DNA of 64,000 nt, taken from Rhipicephalus microplus. Taxonomy: Eukaryota > Arthropoda > Arachnida > Ixodida > Ixodidae. A program made the translations under genes and the position numbers. Positions within the stretch are counted from its first letter, which is position 1. Every line of letters starts with the position of its first letter. Below the pieces are notes generated by a model. That model did no database searches, was not told where the DNA came from, and worked only from the letters and a program-made list of their open reading frames with translations. Positions 42,838 to 53,370 of this stretch are shown here, piece after piece. The stretch is from contig NC_134700.1 of the NCBI RefSeq assembly GCF_043290135.1, positions 82,192,500 through 82,256,499 on the forward strand, given 5' to 3'.

Positions 42838-43605
42838 CTAGGCCTGAGAATATGGAATACCCGTTTTGCAATGCTTTGGGTTGCTGCTGTTGAAATGTAG
42901 GTACATTTGACGGTCTGTCGGCTTTCTGTAAAGGTTTGTTGACAAGCGGTCATTTTTGACCGTGACAGTGATGTCCAAAAAGTTAATGCTAGTTTTGGAA
43001 TTTTTGTGCGTGAATTTTATTGACGGGTGGCATTTGTTAAAATCCTCTATGAAGCGGAAAAGACTTCCCTCATCATGGTTCCATATCATAAAAATATCGT
43101 CTAAGTATTTTCTGTAGTAGAAAGGTTTCAAGGTGCGTCCCTCAATGAATGGGATTTCAAGTGAAGCCATAAAGGTGCTCGCGAAGTTTGGAGCCATTTT
43201 CGTGCCCATTGCAGTGCCACTGACCTGAAGGAAATGCTTGCCGTTGAACTCAAAATGGTTAAAATTTAGTAGAAGTTCAAGAAATGTAAACAGTACCTCG
43301 CCACTTGCACTAGTTGATAAGTCAGATTTTACATATTCAGAAACCATAGCCACTATTCCGTCATGGTGGGGTATGTTGGTGTACAGTGAGCAGACGTCCA
43401 TGGTCACCAGAAAACTGCCGCCTGGTATGTCGAGACTTGAAGTTTCGCAGATGAAGTGGTTTGTGTCCTTTAGGTAATAGGGAAAATTTGGGAGGATGTT
43501 TTTTATTAAAGAATTGATGAATTCTGATATATTTTCCGTTGATGTGCTGTTACTGGATACTATCGGACGTCCCGGATTACCTGCCTTGTGTATTTTGGGG
43601 AGCAA
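42838..43605 (-). CDS. Penelope reverse transcriptase domain (copy 2), catalytic box intact
   Basis: 255-codon open frame: LPKIHKAGNPGRPIVSS, VTMDVCSLYTNIPHHDG, GTAMGTKMAPNFAS, YRKYLDDIFMIWNHDEG, TSINFLDITVTV and NLYRKPTDRQMYLHF. All RT motifs of the family are present, unlike copy 1. The frame ends at IPYSQA; a 4-base AATT insertion (near 42,802) relative to copy 1 follows a few codons downstream. The protein therefore lacks a fused endonuclease and the N-terminal part is in another frame. Confidence 0.87.
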   Translation of the reverse strand: MLPKIHKAGNPGRPIVSSNSTSTENISEFINSLIKNILPNFPYYLKDTNHFICETSSLDIPGGSFLVTMDVCSLYTNIPHHDGIVAMVSEYVKSDLSTSASGEVLFTFLELLLNFNHFEFNGKHFLQVSGTAMGTKMAPNFASTFMASLEIPFIEGRTLKPFYYRKYLDDIFMIWNHDEGSLFRFIEDFNKCHPSIKFTHKNSKTSINFLDITVTVKNDRLSTNLYRKPTDRQMYLHFNSSNPKHCKTGIPYSQA

Positions 43606-44326
43606 ATAAATAGAATCGACCGGGAACAGAATGGACCGGTAACATTGCTTTTAACATTTTGCCGGTAATTTTCTCGTCCCGGCGGAGATTGTTTAGGGTT
43701 ACTTTTATCTTCTTTTCAAATTCGGGAGTCGGGTCCGTTGGAAGTTCTTTGTAGAATTTTGTTTCTGATAGCTGTCGTTCCCCTTCCTTTAAGTAGTCCG
43801 ACGTGTTTAGAATTACTATGCAGCCCCCTTTATCAGCCGGTTTGATACTAATTCCAGTGTTTTTTCGTAGTTCATCGAGTGACCTTCATTCTGACTTTGA
43901 TATGTTGTTTCGAAAGGGCCGATTTTTTTCATACGCTCTGATGACATCTTTTTGAATTGCTGATATATACATATCGAGGTGTTTGTTCCTCTGCTCACCC
44001 GGAAACCATGATTTGTCACCACCAATCTCTCTATTCTCGTCCGTACAGTCCTTGCCATCATGAAAGTATTCACGGAGGCGGAGATTACGCGCAATGTTAT
44101 CGAGGTCTTGGTACAGTTCAAATTCATTGAATCTACCGGATGATGGACAAAAGGTTAAGCCTCTCGACAAAAGTTGAAGCTGAGCGGGTGTGAGTGTTGT
44201 GTTTGACAGATTGAGGACATTTTTCTCATAAGTTTTCGGCTGCTCTTGGCTATCACGTTGCACGGGAGTGTCAGCGTCATATTCGAGAGTAAGGATGTTT
44301 TGATTAGGATTGCATTCTAGTTTCAA
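43606..44326 (-). pseudogene. Penelope N-terminal region (copy 2), frameshifted
   Basis: 44,326-43,886 and 44,127-43,816 are overlapping frames homologous to 13,033-12,283, with NEFELYQDLDNIARNLRLRE, then frame breaks before the RT at 43,605. Confidence 0.65.
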
Positions 44327-44847
44327 GTTCCAATTTTTCTACTCAAAGTTAGGTTGTGGTACGGGTGGTCCCTGGCGTTCTTGTACGGCCTCATTCCTAT
44401 TTTCCTGTTGCAGAGCAGTGGAGCTACTGCAGTCCCGCTTGAATTTTCTATCTTTTACTACTGAAATTTCGCCTCTCTTCTTTAGTTCATATCTTTCCCG
44501 TTCTCATGCCTCATGCTCTCCGTGATTAGATAACAATTTCTGCGTGGCCTTCGTGACACTGTATTCGGCGGCCTTACGCTCACTATGGTCCGCAATGACC
44601 CGAGTCAGTTGCAAGGACGCTTCTAGTAATATTTTTCCCACTGCCCCCTTTCTGCTTCACTTAGTGTAGACATTGAGGGGTTGCAGGCTAGGCGGAGGCC
44701 CTTAGGTGCAATTTCGTGAGATAGATATTTGGTTAGATGTTCCGCGTGTTTTTCGTATTGCACCTGCTTTTCAAGGATTTTCCTAATCGATGAAAATGAG
44801 TGGGACCATGCGTGTTTAAGACTGCCCGTACCTTTTGTTTCCCCGTG

Positions 44848-45258
44848 TCATTTGGAAGCCGCCGCCTTGGTCTTCGCCGCATTCGTCCGCCTGGTGTTGT
44901 AAGGCCCCGCTGGTGTGAGGGGCGACGTCGTCACTGCTGGGACCCTGGATGGCTCTTTGTGTCCTTCGGCTCCCTGTTGTTGAGTGGGTTTGGCACTGGA
45001 GTTTGCCGTGCAAGCCGTTGCCGCTGGTCTCTGACTCACTGGTGGAACTCGCTGGCTCACTGGCCTCGCTGGTGGTAGTGGTGACATTGTCACTGCTATG
45101 TTGTTGATTCGTGGCGCTGATGAGGAGTAAGTTAGTACAAGCTTCGTTTGGGAAGTCGTTTTAGATACTCTGTTTGGTCCCTCAATTATATCATTTCTGT
45201 TCACGTTATGAGCACGTATGGCATCGTCAATAATGTCTTCCGGAAAATTTTGTTTCAA
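44848..45258 (-). pseudogene. Chimeric Penelope frame: linker piece fused to 5' region
   Basis: A 136-codon frame. It begins with MKQNFPEDIIDDAIRAHNV and NRVSKTTSQTKLVL, a copy of the RT-endonuclease linker, then changes at about 45,106 to a Pro/Ser/Ala-rich stretch and ends with PYNTRRTNAAKTKAAASK shared with the Penelope 5' region. It looks like an accidental fusion created by template jumping between two Penelope copies, not a functional gene. Confidence 0.6.
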
Positions 45259-45269
45259 TTAGGAATGCA

Positions 45270-45907
45270 ATAAGGAACGTGTACACTGTCCTTTCTTGTT
45301 TTTTTTTCTTTTTTTCTTCCTTTTTTTTCTTCCTTTTTTTCTTTTTTCCACATGCACATAGAAAGTGTTTACGTTCGCCTACCACTTGATGACCATTGAA
45401 GGGAAACGGACGAAGATTAAAGGCAAAGAGCCGACCGACCCATTAAGGGGAAACCCTTCCTTTACGCATGCCGCAAGCCGACCGACCCGTTACGGGGAAA
45501 CCCTTTCTTTACGCACGCCGTCACGGACCCTCCCGGCACCGCGGCGACAATCTTAGGTGGCATGACACACGTCGAGAACTGAACAGCGCGTGATAAGAAC
45601 CGTTTGTGGACGTACACGGACATTTGCTTTCGTTCTCAGTGTTGACAGTGGTTCTTCCTCTTTTTTACTTTCTTTCTTTTCTTTCTTTTTCTTTTTCGTC
45701 TTTTTTCTCCCCCCTTTTTGTTTTTTTCTTTTTTTAGTTTCCTCTCACTCTCGCAAACATCTTTCAAGGCGAGAGGGACGCGGCCGCAACGAAGTTTGGA
45801 AGTTCATGTTAGTATAACTCATCCCCTGATGAAGGGAGGACCCCTCCTGAAACTGTTGGGAAATAAATATATTTATCCTTGTTAACAACGCTCCCGTTGT
45901 GCCATAT

Positions 45908-45909
<2 letters not shown>
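45270..45909 (+). repeat. Inverted Penelope 3' UTR fragment
   Basis: Reverse complement of about 41,310-41,960, including the purine-rich tracts (here T-rich), the CGACCGACCC-type repeats near 45,430-45,500 and the hammerhead-like motif, ending GTTGTGCCATATCC beside (TA)n. It forms an inverted terminal partner to the element on its left. Confidence 0.85.
45822..45861 (+). ncRNA. Hammerhead-ribozyme-like motif, inverted fragment
   Basis: Plus-strand TCCC CTGATGA A GGGAGG ACC CCTCCT GAAAC T GTT GGGA; stem II has one G-T wobble, stem I is fully paired over 4 bp. Confidence 0.58.

Positions 45910-45984
<75 letters not shown>
45910..45984. repeat. (TA)n microsatellite
   Basis: TA run, interrupted by AAA at 45,938-45,940, at the outer end of the inverted Penelope fragment. 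Confidence 0.95.
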
Positions 45985-45987
<3 letters not shown>

Positions 45988-46013
45988 CCTGAACTGCTAG
46001 AAATTTACTATAT

Positions 46014-46163
46014 TGTAAGCACAATATTGACAACGTTTGATCTTCATCTTCTTCATCTGTATATAATCATCATCACAAAGAACGTCGTCTTCGTTCGAAG
46101 GGTTGATCAGGTGATTCGGCCTAATAAATGCCGTCGAGACTCAAACGCTGCTACTGTCTTACA
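46014..46163 (+). repeat. LTR element 1, 5' LTR (150 bp)
   Basis: TGTAAGCACAATATTGACAA..CTGTCTTACA, preceded by ATAT. Confidence 0.92.
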
Positions 46164-46259
46164 GAGTGGTGGAGACTGCTTCGATCCCGAAGTCCTCTCC
46201 GTCGTCACGTTCCCCTAGAGCTTCTTTCGGGCCACCACTTGCTTCCCCCGTCCACTGTC

Positions 46260-47485
46260 ATGGCTCAAGAATCGCTGCCCGGAACATCCAGCATCCCTGT
46301 CCAACAAACCATCCCTGCGTGGATCGTCAACACCCGGCAGCGCGACCCACCCATCTTCTGTGGTGTTCCACGCGACGACGTCGAGGTATGGCTAAAAGAA
46401 TACGACATGACCAGTGTTTATAACCAATGGGATGAGCCTCAAAAACTCCGTCGCGTCGCCTTCTATCTGTCCGATGTCACGAAAACGTGGTTTTTTAACC
46501 ACGAGAGCAGCTTCCAGTATTGGCCTAGTTTTGCTCAAGAAGTCCGTAGGCTTTTTGGGAAACCGATCATCCATTCTGAAGTGTCGAAACGAAAGCTCGA
46601 TGGGCGTGCCCAGCATCCCGGAGATATGTAAACTTCGTACATTGAAGACGTCCCTGCCCTTTGCCACCGCGTGAACTCGGCGATGACAGAAGCTGATCGT
46701 GTTCGCCACATCATCAAAAGGACGGGCTATATCGCGTTTAATGCTCTGGCTGTTAAAACCCCACCACCGTTGAGGACGTCATCTCGACATGTCAGCATCT
46801 TGATGAACTCCGAGCCATTCGATTGCACCCAGACTACCCAGACGCCAGTGACAGCCGGCCTTTATCGGATGCGGATTTGCGCGCGCTGATTCGCACTCTG
46901 ATTCGCGAGGAACTTCAAGCGCAAGGGTTGTCATGTGCACCCGCCCCTCGGCCTCACTCTCAATCTGCTGGTCTGCGCGCCATCATCAAAGAGGAGCTCT
47001 CATCTATGGCTGGCGCTCTCCCATCGAACACTACGGTGCCACCAACACCACCCATGACGTATGCGCAAGTCGCTGCCATGCCACCTGCCTTGGTTCAGCA
47101 CGCGCATCCCATTCCTGCGCAGTCAAACGTAGCAGCATTCGCACCACACTCGCCTGTCCCAGCACCAGTACCAGCGCCTGTGACAGCTCCAGCTTCACTA
47201 CAACCCCTGGCGCTCGCCTCGCCCAATATGTTACTATTGTGGCATTCGGGGCCATATTTCACGATTTTGCCGCAAGCGCCAACAGGACGAACGCCGTGGC
47301 TACGATGTTTACGAAAGGGATTCGGAGCCGTCCCCGAACCAGTACCAGCGACGTCCTATGACATGTCCCTTCTCTCCGACTTCTCCACTCACCGCACCTC
47401 GCCCCTGCTATCCCGGACGCCACCGGTCCCCTTCACCTCTGTGACGCTCAACATCTCCTCTGAGACCGGCTGTACCTACTTCTGA
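46260..47485 (+). pseudogene. Ty3-type gag, frameshifted, zinc knuckle in third frame
   Basis: Capsid part from ATG at 46,260 to a stop at 46,631: NTRQRDPPIFCGVPRDDVE, WLKEYDMTSVYNQWD, KLRRVAFYLSDVTKTWFFNH, FAQEVRRLFGKP, the pattern of arthropod Ty3 gag that builds the particle. The next part, 46,823-47,485, carries DADLRALIRTLIREELQAQ and a Pro/Ala-rich stretch. At 47,229-47,270 another frame encodes a perfect CCHC knuckle, CYYCGIRGHISRFC (C-X2-C-X4-H-X4-C), which binds the RNA. At least three frames are therefore needed, showing two or more indels. Confidence 0.8.
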
Positions 47486-47575
47486 CTACCACTCGGAAGA
47501 CCAGCTGGTGCAGTTTTTGGAGCGAAAGCTGCATCGCTCGAACAAACACCAAGACCTCCCGAGGGCCCAGCCATC

Positions 47576-48133
47576 TTGTTATTAGTGTATGTGGAAGGGG
47601 TACCAGTTCAGGCATTGGTGGACACGGGGGCTGCTATTTGTGTTATTCATGCGGATTTGTGTACTCCTCTACGTAAGGTTACCACACCTTATACTGGCAC
47701 TCCCTTACGTAGCGCAAATGACTCGCAGATACGGCAATCAGCACAGTGCACCGTTAAAGTTTTCATTGATGGGATCCGGCATAATATCCAGTTTGCCATG
47801 CTGGCTTCTTGTGCTTTTGTGGTTATTTTAGGATGGCACTTTCTTTCTGATGCTGCTGCTTCCATCTCTTGTCGACAACGACCCATACATAAGCGAGAGA
47901 CGGATGATATTTCCCCGAAATCATCACGTGACCGGCTACGAACAGCCAATGACTTCCTTGAGCCAACTAATCACGAGCACGTTGTCACGGTTATGTCTCA
48001 CTCCATTGACCACGGTGACGTCCTAGTCAGTCAATCAGCCTGTTTGTCTATCCAGAGGGATTGCACTTTCATCGAGCCTTGTGCGCTTCTCCAACGGCAC
48101 CGCATTTCTCGCAGTACTGAATATCAACAATGA
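47576..48133 (+). pseudogene. Ty3-type aspartic protease
   Basis: Frame with VYVEGVPVQALVDTGAAICV, the DTGA active-site motif of retropepsins, and FVVILGWHFLSDAAASISC, the ILG-type flap/C-terminal motif. It would cleave the polyprotein. The frame ends at 48,133 and the linker to RT continues in another frame from 48,081. Confidence 0.82.
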
Positions 48134-49486
48134 GCCGATTCTGCTGACCAACGGCACTGTTGTAGTTTCCAGCGTGGACACACAACCTATCTACGTAGTG
48201 GTTTCAGATACCAGTCTGGTGGAATCACGTTCAATACCAACAGATGCTCCACCTACTACGGCTCTCGTCAATGCCATCAGCACGGATCTCACTCCCCCGC
48301 AAGCAGATGAACTACTGGCGTTGTTGTCTAAGCATAAATTTTCTTTCGACATACATTCCACTGTTCTAAGCCAGACTTCTGCGGTGGCTCATCGCATACA
48401 CACCGACGGAATTTCTGTTGTCCGTCGTCGACCATACCGTGTTTCTTCCAGCGAACACGATATCATCGACAAGCTCGTTGCTGATATGCTCAAGCAAAAT
48501 ATCATCCGCCCCTCCTCAAGCCCTTGGTCGTCACCTGTCGTTCTCGTACGAAAAAAAAAGACGGTTTGGTGCGATTCTGCGTTGACTACCGCGCATTAAA
48601 CAAAGTAACCAGAAAAGACGTATATCCCTTGCCTCGCATTGACGATGCATTAGATTCCTTACGAGGAGCAGAATATTTTTCGAGCCTTGACCTGCGCTCC
48701 AGTTATTGGCAAATTCAAATGCATGAGGATGACAAGGAAACAACTGTCTTTGCCACACCTGACGGACTTAATGAATTTAACGTCATGCCTCTCGGCCTCT
48801 GCAATGCGCCGGCAACGTTTGAACGACTGATAGACACTGTATTGCGGGGCTTTAGGTGGAAAACATGCTTATGTTACCTTGTCGACATCGTCATATTTTC
48901 TTCAACATTCGAACAGCACTTGCAGCACCTGGATGAAGTTCTGACGTGCCTCGCAGCTGCTGTCCTTCAGCTCAACTCCAAGAAGTGCCACGTTGCTAGC
49001 AAAAGTAATAAAGTACTCAGACATCTCGTCAGCAAAGATGAAATCCGGCCTGATCCCGACAAGATTAGCGCCGTTATTCACTTCCCGGTGTCTCAACGCG
49101 TCAAAGAGCTCCGAAGCTTTCTGTGCTTTGCGTCGTACTTCCGGCCCTTTAAACGAGACTTTGCCACCATTGCTGCGCCACTTCACCAACTCCTTTTTTC
49201 GGGAGCGTCTTACGTATGGTCGGACGAATGCCAAATGGCTTTTGACACCTTGAAACGTGCCCTCACGTCTGAGCCAGTGCTTTGTCATTTCGATAACGCC
49301 GCTCCCACTTCCCTCCATACTGATGCCAGCAGACATGGACTCGGCGCTGTACTTTTGCAACGGACAGAACGTTATGACGAACGTGTGATCGCATACGCTA
49401 GTCGCACCCTCACAGCAGCAGAGAAAAACTACACCATCACCGAGCAGGAGTGTCTCGCCGTTGTCTGGGCCATCCAGAAGTTTTGA
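48081..49486 (+). pseudogene. Ty3-type reverse transcriptase and RNase H
   Basis: 48,081-48,599 covers the RT start (RRRPYRVSSSEHDIIDKLV, IIRPSSSPWSSPVVLVRKK), then a frameshift in an A run near 48,550-48,558, and 48,524-49,486 continues: VRFCVDYRALNKVTRKDVYP, YFSSLDLRSSYWQI, NVMPLGLCNAPATFERL and YLVDIVIF, where the first catalytic Asp of YLDD is Val, so the RT is dead. RNase H follows with SLHTDASRHGLGAVL and EKNYTITEQECLAVVWAI and ends at a stop, after which RNase H text continues through more stops. Confidence 0.88.
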
Positions 49487-49543
49487 CCATATATTCACCG
49501 CCGCCACTTTACTGTCGTCACTGACCACTACGCTTAGTGCTGG

Positions 49544-51065
49544 TTGTCGACGTTGAAGAATTTGTCTGGATGTCTTGGTCGCTGGATACTTCGTCTCCAA
49601 GAATACGAGTTTGACGTTATCTACCAATCTGGCAAAAAACACAACGATGCCAATGCCCTTAGCCGCTGTCCTTTACAATCATCATCAGGCACTCCTGGCC
49701 CGTCGCCAACTGTGAGTGAATCCATCAAAGTGTCTCCGTCAGTTCAATCACTCGCCGCTGTCGATTTTCTTTCTACCTTCGGCAACGAGACGTTTGCATC
49801 TTACCAACGCAGCGACAATTACTGTCGCTCTATAATGACGCGCCTTCAAGGCTCCTCTCGTCCTCCCAACGCCCGCGCCCATCAACAGCTGCGGAACTTC
49901 AAGACTGAAAACTCAATCCTTTACCGCTTTGTCTTCCACCTCGAAGGACAGCGCTGGGTTCCTGGTGCTCTTCGTTCCCTAAGGGCACAGATTTTGGAGG
50001 CGTTTCACGATGACCCCAAAGCTGGTCATCTCGGTTTTCAAAATACCTATGAACGCATCCGCAGTCGTTTTGCCTGGCCTGGCCTTTCCGACTGCGTAGC
50101 GCGATATGTTGCGTCATACTCGCTATGCCAACGCCGCAAGCGACCCACTTCCTCCCTGGCCGGTCTCCTACAACCTCTTCCGTGTCCTCACGCTCCCTTC
50201 GATGTCAATAGCATTCACCTCTACAGACCGCTACCAATATCAGCTAGCGGCAAGCGCTGGATTGTCACAGCAGTGGACCACTTAACAAGGTAGGCCGAAA
50301 CAGCTGCTCTTCCTTCAGGATCAGCAGAGGACATTGCCACATTTTTTCTTGAGGCAATCTTTTCTAAGACATGGTGCACCACGCATCTTATTGAGCAATC
50401 GCGGCAAGGCGTTTCTCTCGAAACTATTCCAACAAGTCCTACATGCATGTAATACGATTCATAAGACGACATCCTGCTACCATCCCCAGACTAACGGCCT
50501 TACAGAGCGCTTCCATCGAACTTTGACCGACATGATATCTATGTATAGCAACGCCGACCACACCAACTGGAATACCACCCTGCCATTCGTGACTTTTGCG
50601 TACAATGCCGCTACGCAGTGCACCACGCGCTATTCCCCATTCTTTCTCGTCTATGGCCGTCAACCAACATCTCCGGTCGACATCTCCTTTTTCGACGTCC
50701 CTGTGAACTCGTCATCGTCATCGAGGGAGCATTTAATCTCTCGCCTGGCCGACTGTCGCCGACGCGCCCACCTCAATACACAGACAAGCCAACAAGAGCG
50801 GAAGACTCGCTACGATGGCGTCCACCGCGTAGTTCACTTCAATACTAGAGACGAAGTAGTGTTGTGGACCCCAACGCGGGTTCACGGCCTGTGTGATAAG
50901 TTTCACTCAGGTTTCATCGGCCCCTACGCTATAGTTAAGAAGACGTCTCCTGTTAACTATCGAGTAACCCCTGTTGTTATGCCTTCCGACGGCCGTTTTC
51001 GTGGTACGGAGGTTTTTCACGTGTCGCGCTTAAAACCATTCGTGCGCCGTACACAACCGTCATAA
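49544..51065 (+). pseudogene. Ty3-type integrase
   Basis: 49,544-50,293 contains the end of RNase H (LRLQEYEFDVIYQSGKKHND) and the zinc-binding part (AGHLGFQNTYERIRSRF, SLCQRRK with one Cys replaced). The core follows: a stop at 50,292, then 50,334-51,065 with ILLSNRGKAF (Asp of the usual SDRG is Asn), YHPQTNGLTERFHRTL with the catalytic Glu, and a C-terminal segment HSGFIGPYAIVKKTSPVNY and FHVSRLKPF. It would join the cDNA to the chromosome. The lost Asp and stops make it inactive. Confidence 0.87.
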
Positions 51066-51091
51066 ACAGTGGCCTAATTGGCCGCTTCCGC

Positions 51092-51107
51092 GCGAGGGGA
51101 AAATTTG
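51092..51107 (+). promoter_or_regulatory. Polypurine tract, LTR element 1
   Basis: Purine-rich GAGGGGAAAA just before the 3' LTR, the usual plus-strand primer position. Confidence 0.6.
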
Positions 51108-51257
51108 TGTAAGCACAATATTGACAACGTTTGACCTTCATCTTCTTCATCTGTATATAATCATCATCACGAAGAACGTCGCCTTCGTTCGAAGCGTTGA
51201 TCAGGCGATTCGGCCTAGTAAACGCCGTCGAAACTCCAACGCTGCTACTGTCTCACA
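51108..51257 (+). repeat. LTR element 1, 3' LTR (150 bp)
   Basis: Ends CTGTCTCACA, followed by ATAT. Confidence 0.92.
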
Positions 51258-52111
51258 ATATGAATATCTAAGTGGTTCTTTGGAAGATCATTTGGCCAAT
51301 GTTAGAATCATCGTGATAGCGACTTATTTTTTTTATTTGTGAAGAGTAGGCAGCTGTATGAATCATATTATTCTCTTTATATTAGGTTTTATTGTTCGAT
51401 TGCCTGATTTTACCGCTATTTACAGGCTGGGCTGCCGGCAATAGTCCTGGTTTTGCGTAAAATTCAGTAGGGTTCATCAGTGGTGGCTGTTCTAACAGAC
51501 TGCCTCTCAGTCTGTTCTGCCTCTAGCGCGCCTAATTTTTTACGTACCTTAGAGACATTCTACTTGCTCATTCCCAGACACGTGAGACTCGTTCGACTAG
51601 TGTGTTTACAAGGCAATAGAGGTTTAGCTCTCAATGAACATGCAGATGCACCAGCAATATTATCCCAAGATGGCCAAGTTTTGCAATTTTCGCCTACGCC
51701 GGAGTATATCACTGCACCCCGTTTTCGAAAGCATACCACGGCCAATGACTTCACGACACCTGCTTAGCTTTTATCAGATTTTCTACAGCTAAACTTTTTT
51801 GAAACAACAGCTGGAGTTCATACAAAAAGAAGGGAATATAATTACAAGGCTGCGCTGTCGATTCCCTTCCCTGAACTTCTTCTTTCGCAGGTCAGATCTG
51901 GCCCAGTCACCTCTATGCATTCACTGTAATGAAAGTTACTCGCTAAGGCATTTGTTTTTGGTGTGCCAAATAATTAAATTGCAAAGGTAAAGACTGCTAG
52001 AAAAACCCCTACGAAAGGCGGACTTGAATATGTGACTTCTGTTGATTATTTTCTTTGGCGCAATCACATTTGCTTTTAGCCACCGAAGTCCTTTCTACGC
52101 TGGATCGTATT
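51258..52111 (+). pseudogene. LINE-E fragment: RNase H and C-terminal zinc motif
   Basis: Remnant of an I-type LINE. 51,480-51,767 encodes the RNase H end: VRLVCLQGNRGLALNEHADA, in which CLQGNRG stands where the WIPGHxG motif is expected, so the His is lost. 51,799-51,990 encodes ITRLRCRFPSLNFFFRR and CIHCNESYSLRHLFLVC, the C-terminal zinc motif. The Ty3 element 1 lies directly to the left and element 2 cuts it on the right; a likely continuation is at 56,474-56,760. Confidence 0.65.
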
Positions 52112-52496
52112 GCTACGTGCTTTTTCTCAAGTTTTGTTATCGCCCCAATACACTACGTAATTCTTAGCGTAAACCGCGCCTGCTCTCTTGAAGAAGCTTC
52201 GGGACTGTAGTGAGTCATTTTTATAAGATCGCAGCCACTCAGCGAACTAAACAGATTATTCTGGAGCCTACTTCACCGCTAGTGATAACGCTAGAACATT
52301 CCATGGCAAGTGTATAAATGCCGACACGCTTCGCCGCTAGTCAGTTGATCGATGGCTGACGATCCAATCACCGCGATCAGTGCAGGTCTGCTACTGTGAT
52401 CCGACTTTCCGTTTACCGGGCACGATTTCACCCAAATAAACAGTTTAACCTTCATCGTACTGTCTGCTTCTTTCTCGACGTCATGACCCTGTGACA
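52112..52496 (+). repeat. LTR element 2, 5' LTR
   Basis: TGCTACGTGCTTTTTCTCAA..ACCCTGTGACA; contains TATAAATG near 52,312 and AATAAA near 52,435. Confidence 0.9.
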
Positions 52497-52607
52497 TCTG
52501 GTGGAACTGCTGCTTCTTTGATGTTCCGGACGCCCCCTTCAAGCCGCGAACCAAGCCCAAGCGGCAAGGAAAACGCGGACGCCAACCCTGAACAGTGAAC
52601 AAGACCC

Positions 52608-53271
52608 ATGCAGAATGAACTGCAATCAGTCCTTGGACTACAACCCGTCCAAGTTAGGAGAGCTTGGGAAGGCCCTGAAATCCGCACAGCCAGAGGTCAT
52701 CTAGTAACACAGGCAGAAATCTGCACAGAGAGAGTCACCATTAACGGCCATCTTTATCCTGCAGACTTTGTGGTCCTACAGCGTCTCGAGAGATGTCATT
52801 GTTGGCATGAACTTCTTATGCCTACATGGGGCAGACATCAACCTAAAAACAATGTCGATAACGTTATCGACAGAAGAAGCACTACCGCCGCGCACGCCAT
52901 CAGGGAACCACGCCTTGAATGTGCAAGAACTAGTCACCATTCCGCATCGCTCCAGCGTCATTATTTAATTTGGCGCCCCTAAATCACGTGACTAAGAAGG
53001 CGTCGTTGAAGGCAGTCAGCAGCTGTTGGTCACCCGCAATATTTGCGTCGCAAGAGGAATTGCAGAGCTGCGGAGAGGCAAAACAACTGTTATGCTCACA
53101 AATTTCAGCAATGAGTACAAACACGTGAATAAAGGTACGACGGTCGCATACATCGAAGAAATTGTCGAAGCCACCAGTGCTTTCGCCCTCGCTGATTCTG
53201 CGGAACCTGCTCGAAGGAACCAAGCCCCTCCCTCAGTTTTTGATGCCAATCCCAGCCTTCCAAACCAATAG
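52608..53271 (+). pseudogene. LTR element 2 protease remnant and linker
   Basis: Overlapping frames. 52,768-52,968 encodes DVIVGMNFLCLHGADINLK, the C-terminal motif of retropepsins; the DTG part is not recognisable. 53,026-53,271 encodes linker text leading to RT (NKGTTVAYIEEIVEATSAF). No capsid or zinc-knuckle text precedes it. Confidence 0.65.
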
Positions 53272-53370
53272 CAAGAACAGCTGAAGACCCTGTTCCGGCA
53301 ATACGAAGATTGCCTTTCGTCATCATCAAAAATTCGGCAGACCCCAATCGCGAAACATCACATCATAACC

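Larger units (their letters stand above)
31690..44920. repeat. Composite segmental duplication, copy 2
   Basis: Second copy of the block at 1-13,627, same orientation, separated by about 18 kb. It includes the LINE-A 3' sequence missing from copy 1 because copy 1 is cut by the window edge. It lacks 299 bp of the LINE reverse transcriptase and the 120-bp Harbinger duplication. Similarity ends near 44,920 within the Penelope 5' region, where this copy continues into further Penelope sequence while copy 1 is replaced by LINE-B. Confidence 0.9.
41280..45264 (-). mobile_element. Penelope-like retroelement, copy 2, with rearranged 5' end
   Basis: Same element as 9,988-13,627 but with an intact catalytic box (YLDD, 43,096-43,107). 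Upstream of the shared 5' region it continues into a duplicated piece of its own RT-endonuclease linker (45,106-45,264 repeats about 42,603-42,778) and then an inverted copy of its 3' UTR. Such partial tandem and inverted copies are typical of Penelope insertions. Confidence 0.85.
46014..51257 (+). mobile_element. Ty3-type LTR retrotransposon 1
   Basis: 5,244 bp with 150-bp LTRs (46,014-46,163; 51,108-51,257), TG..CA ends and ATAT on both sides. Internal order gag, protease, RT, RNase H, integrase is that of Ty3/gypsy elements. LTRs differ at 10 of 150 positions, mostly transitions, so insertion is not recent. Several frameshifts and lost catalytic residues. Confidence 0.92.

Noticed and set aside
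45270..45909. A second full Penelope element on the plus strand
   Set aside because: Only the 3' UTR is present; no endonuclease or RT text in that orientation.
45809..46033. Ile-Tyr-rich minus-strand frame
   Set aside because: Translation of a TA microsatellite.
48902..49642. 246-codon minus-strand frame
   Set aside because: Antisense of Ty3 element 1 RT and RNase H.
52107..52111. Target-site duplication for LTR element 2
   Set aside because: Left CGTAT and right ATATA do not match; no duplication can be claimed.
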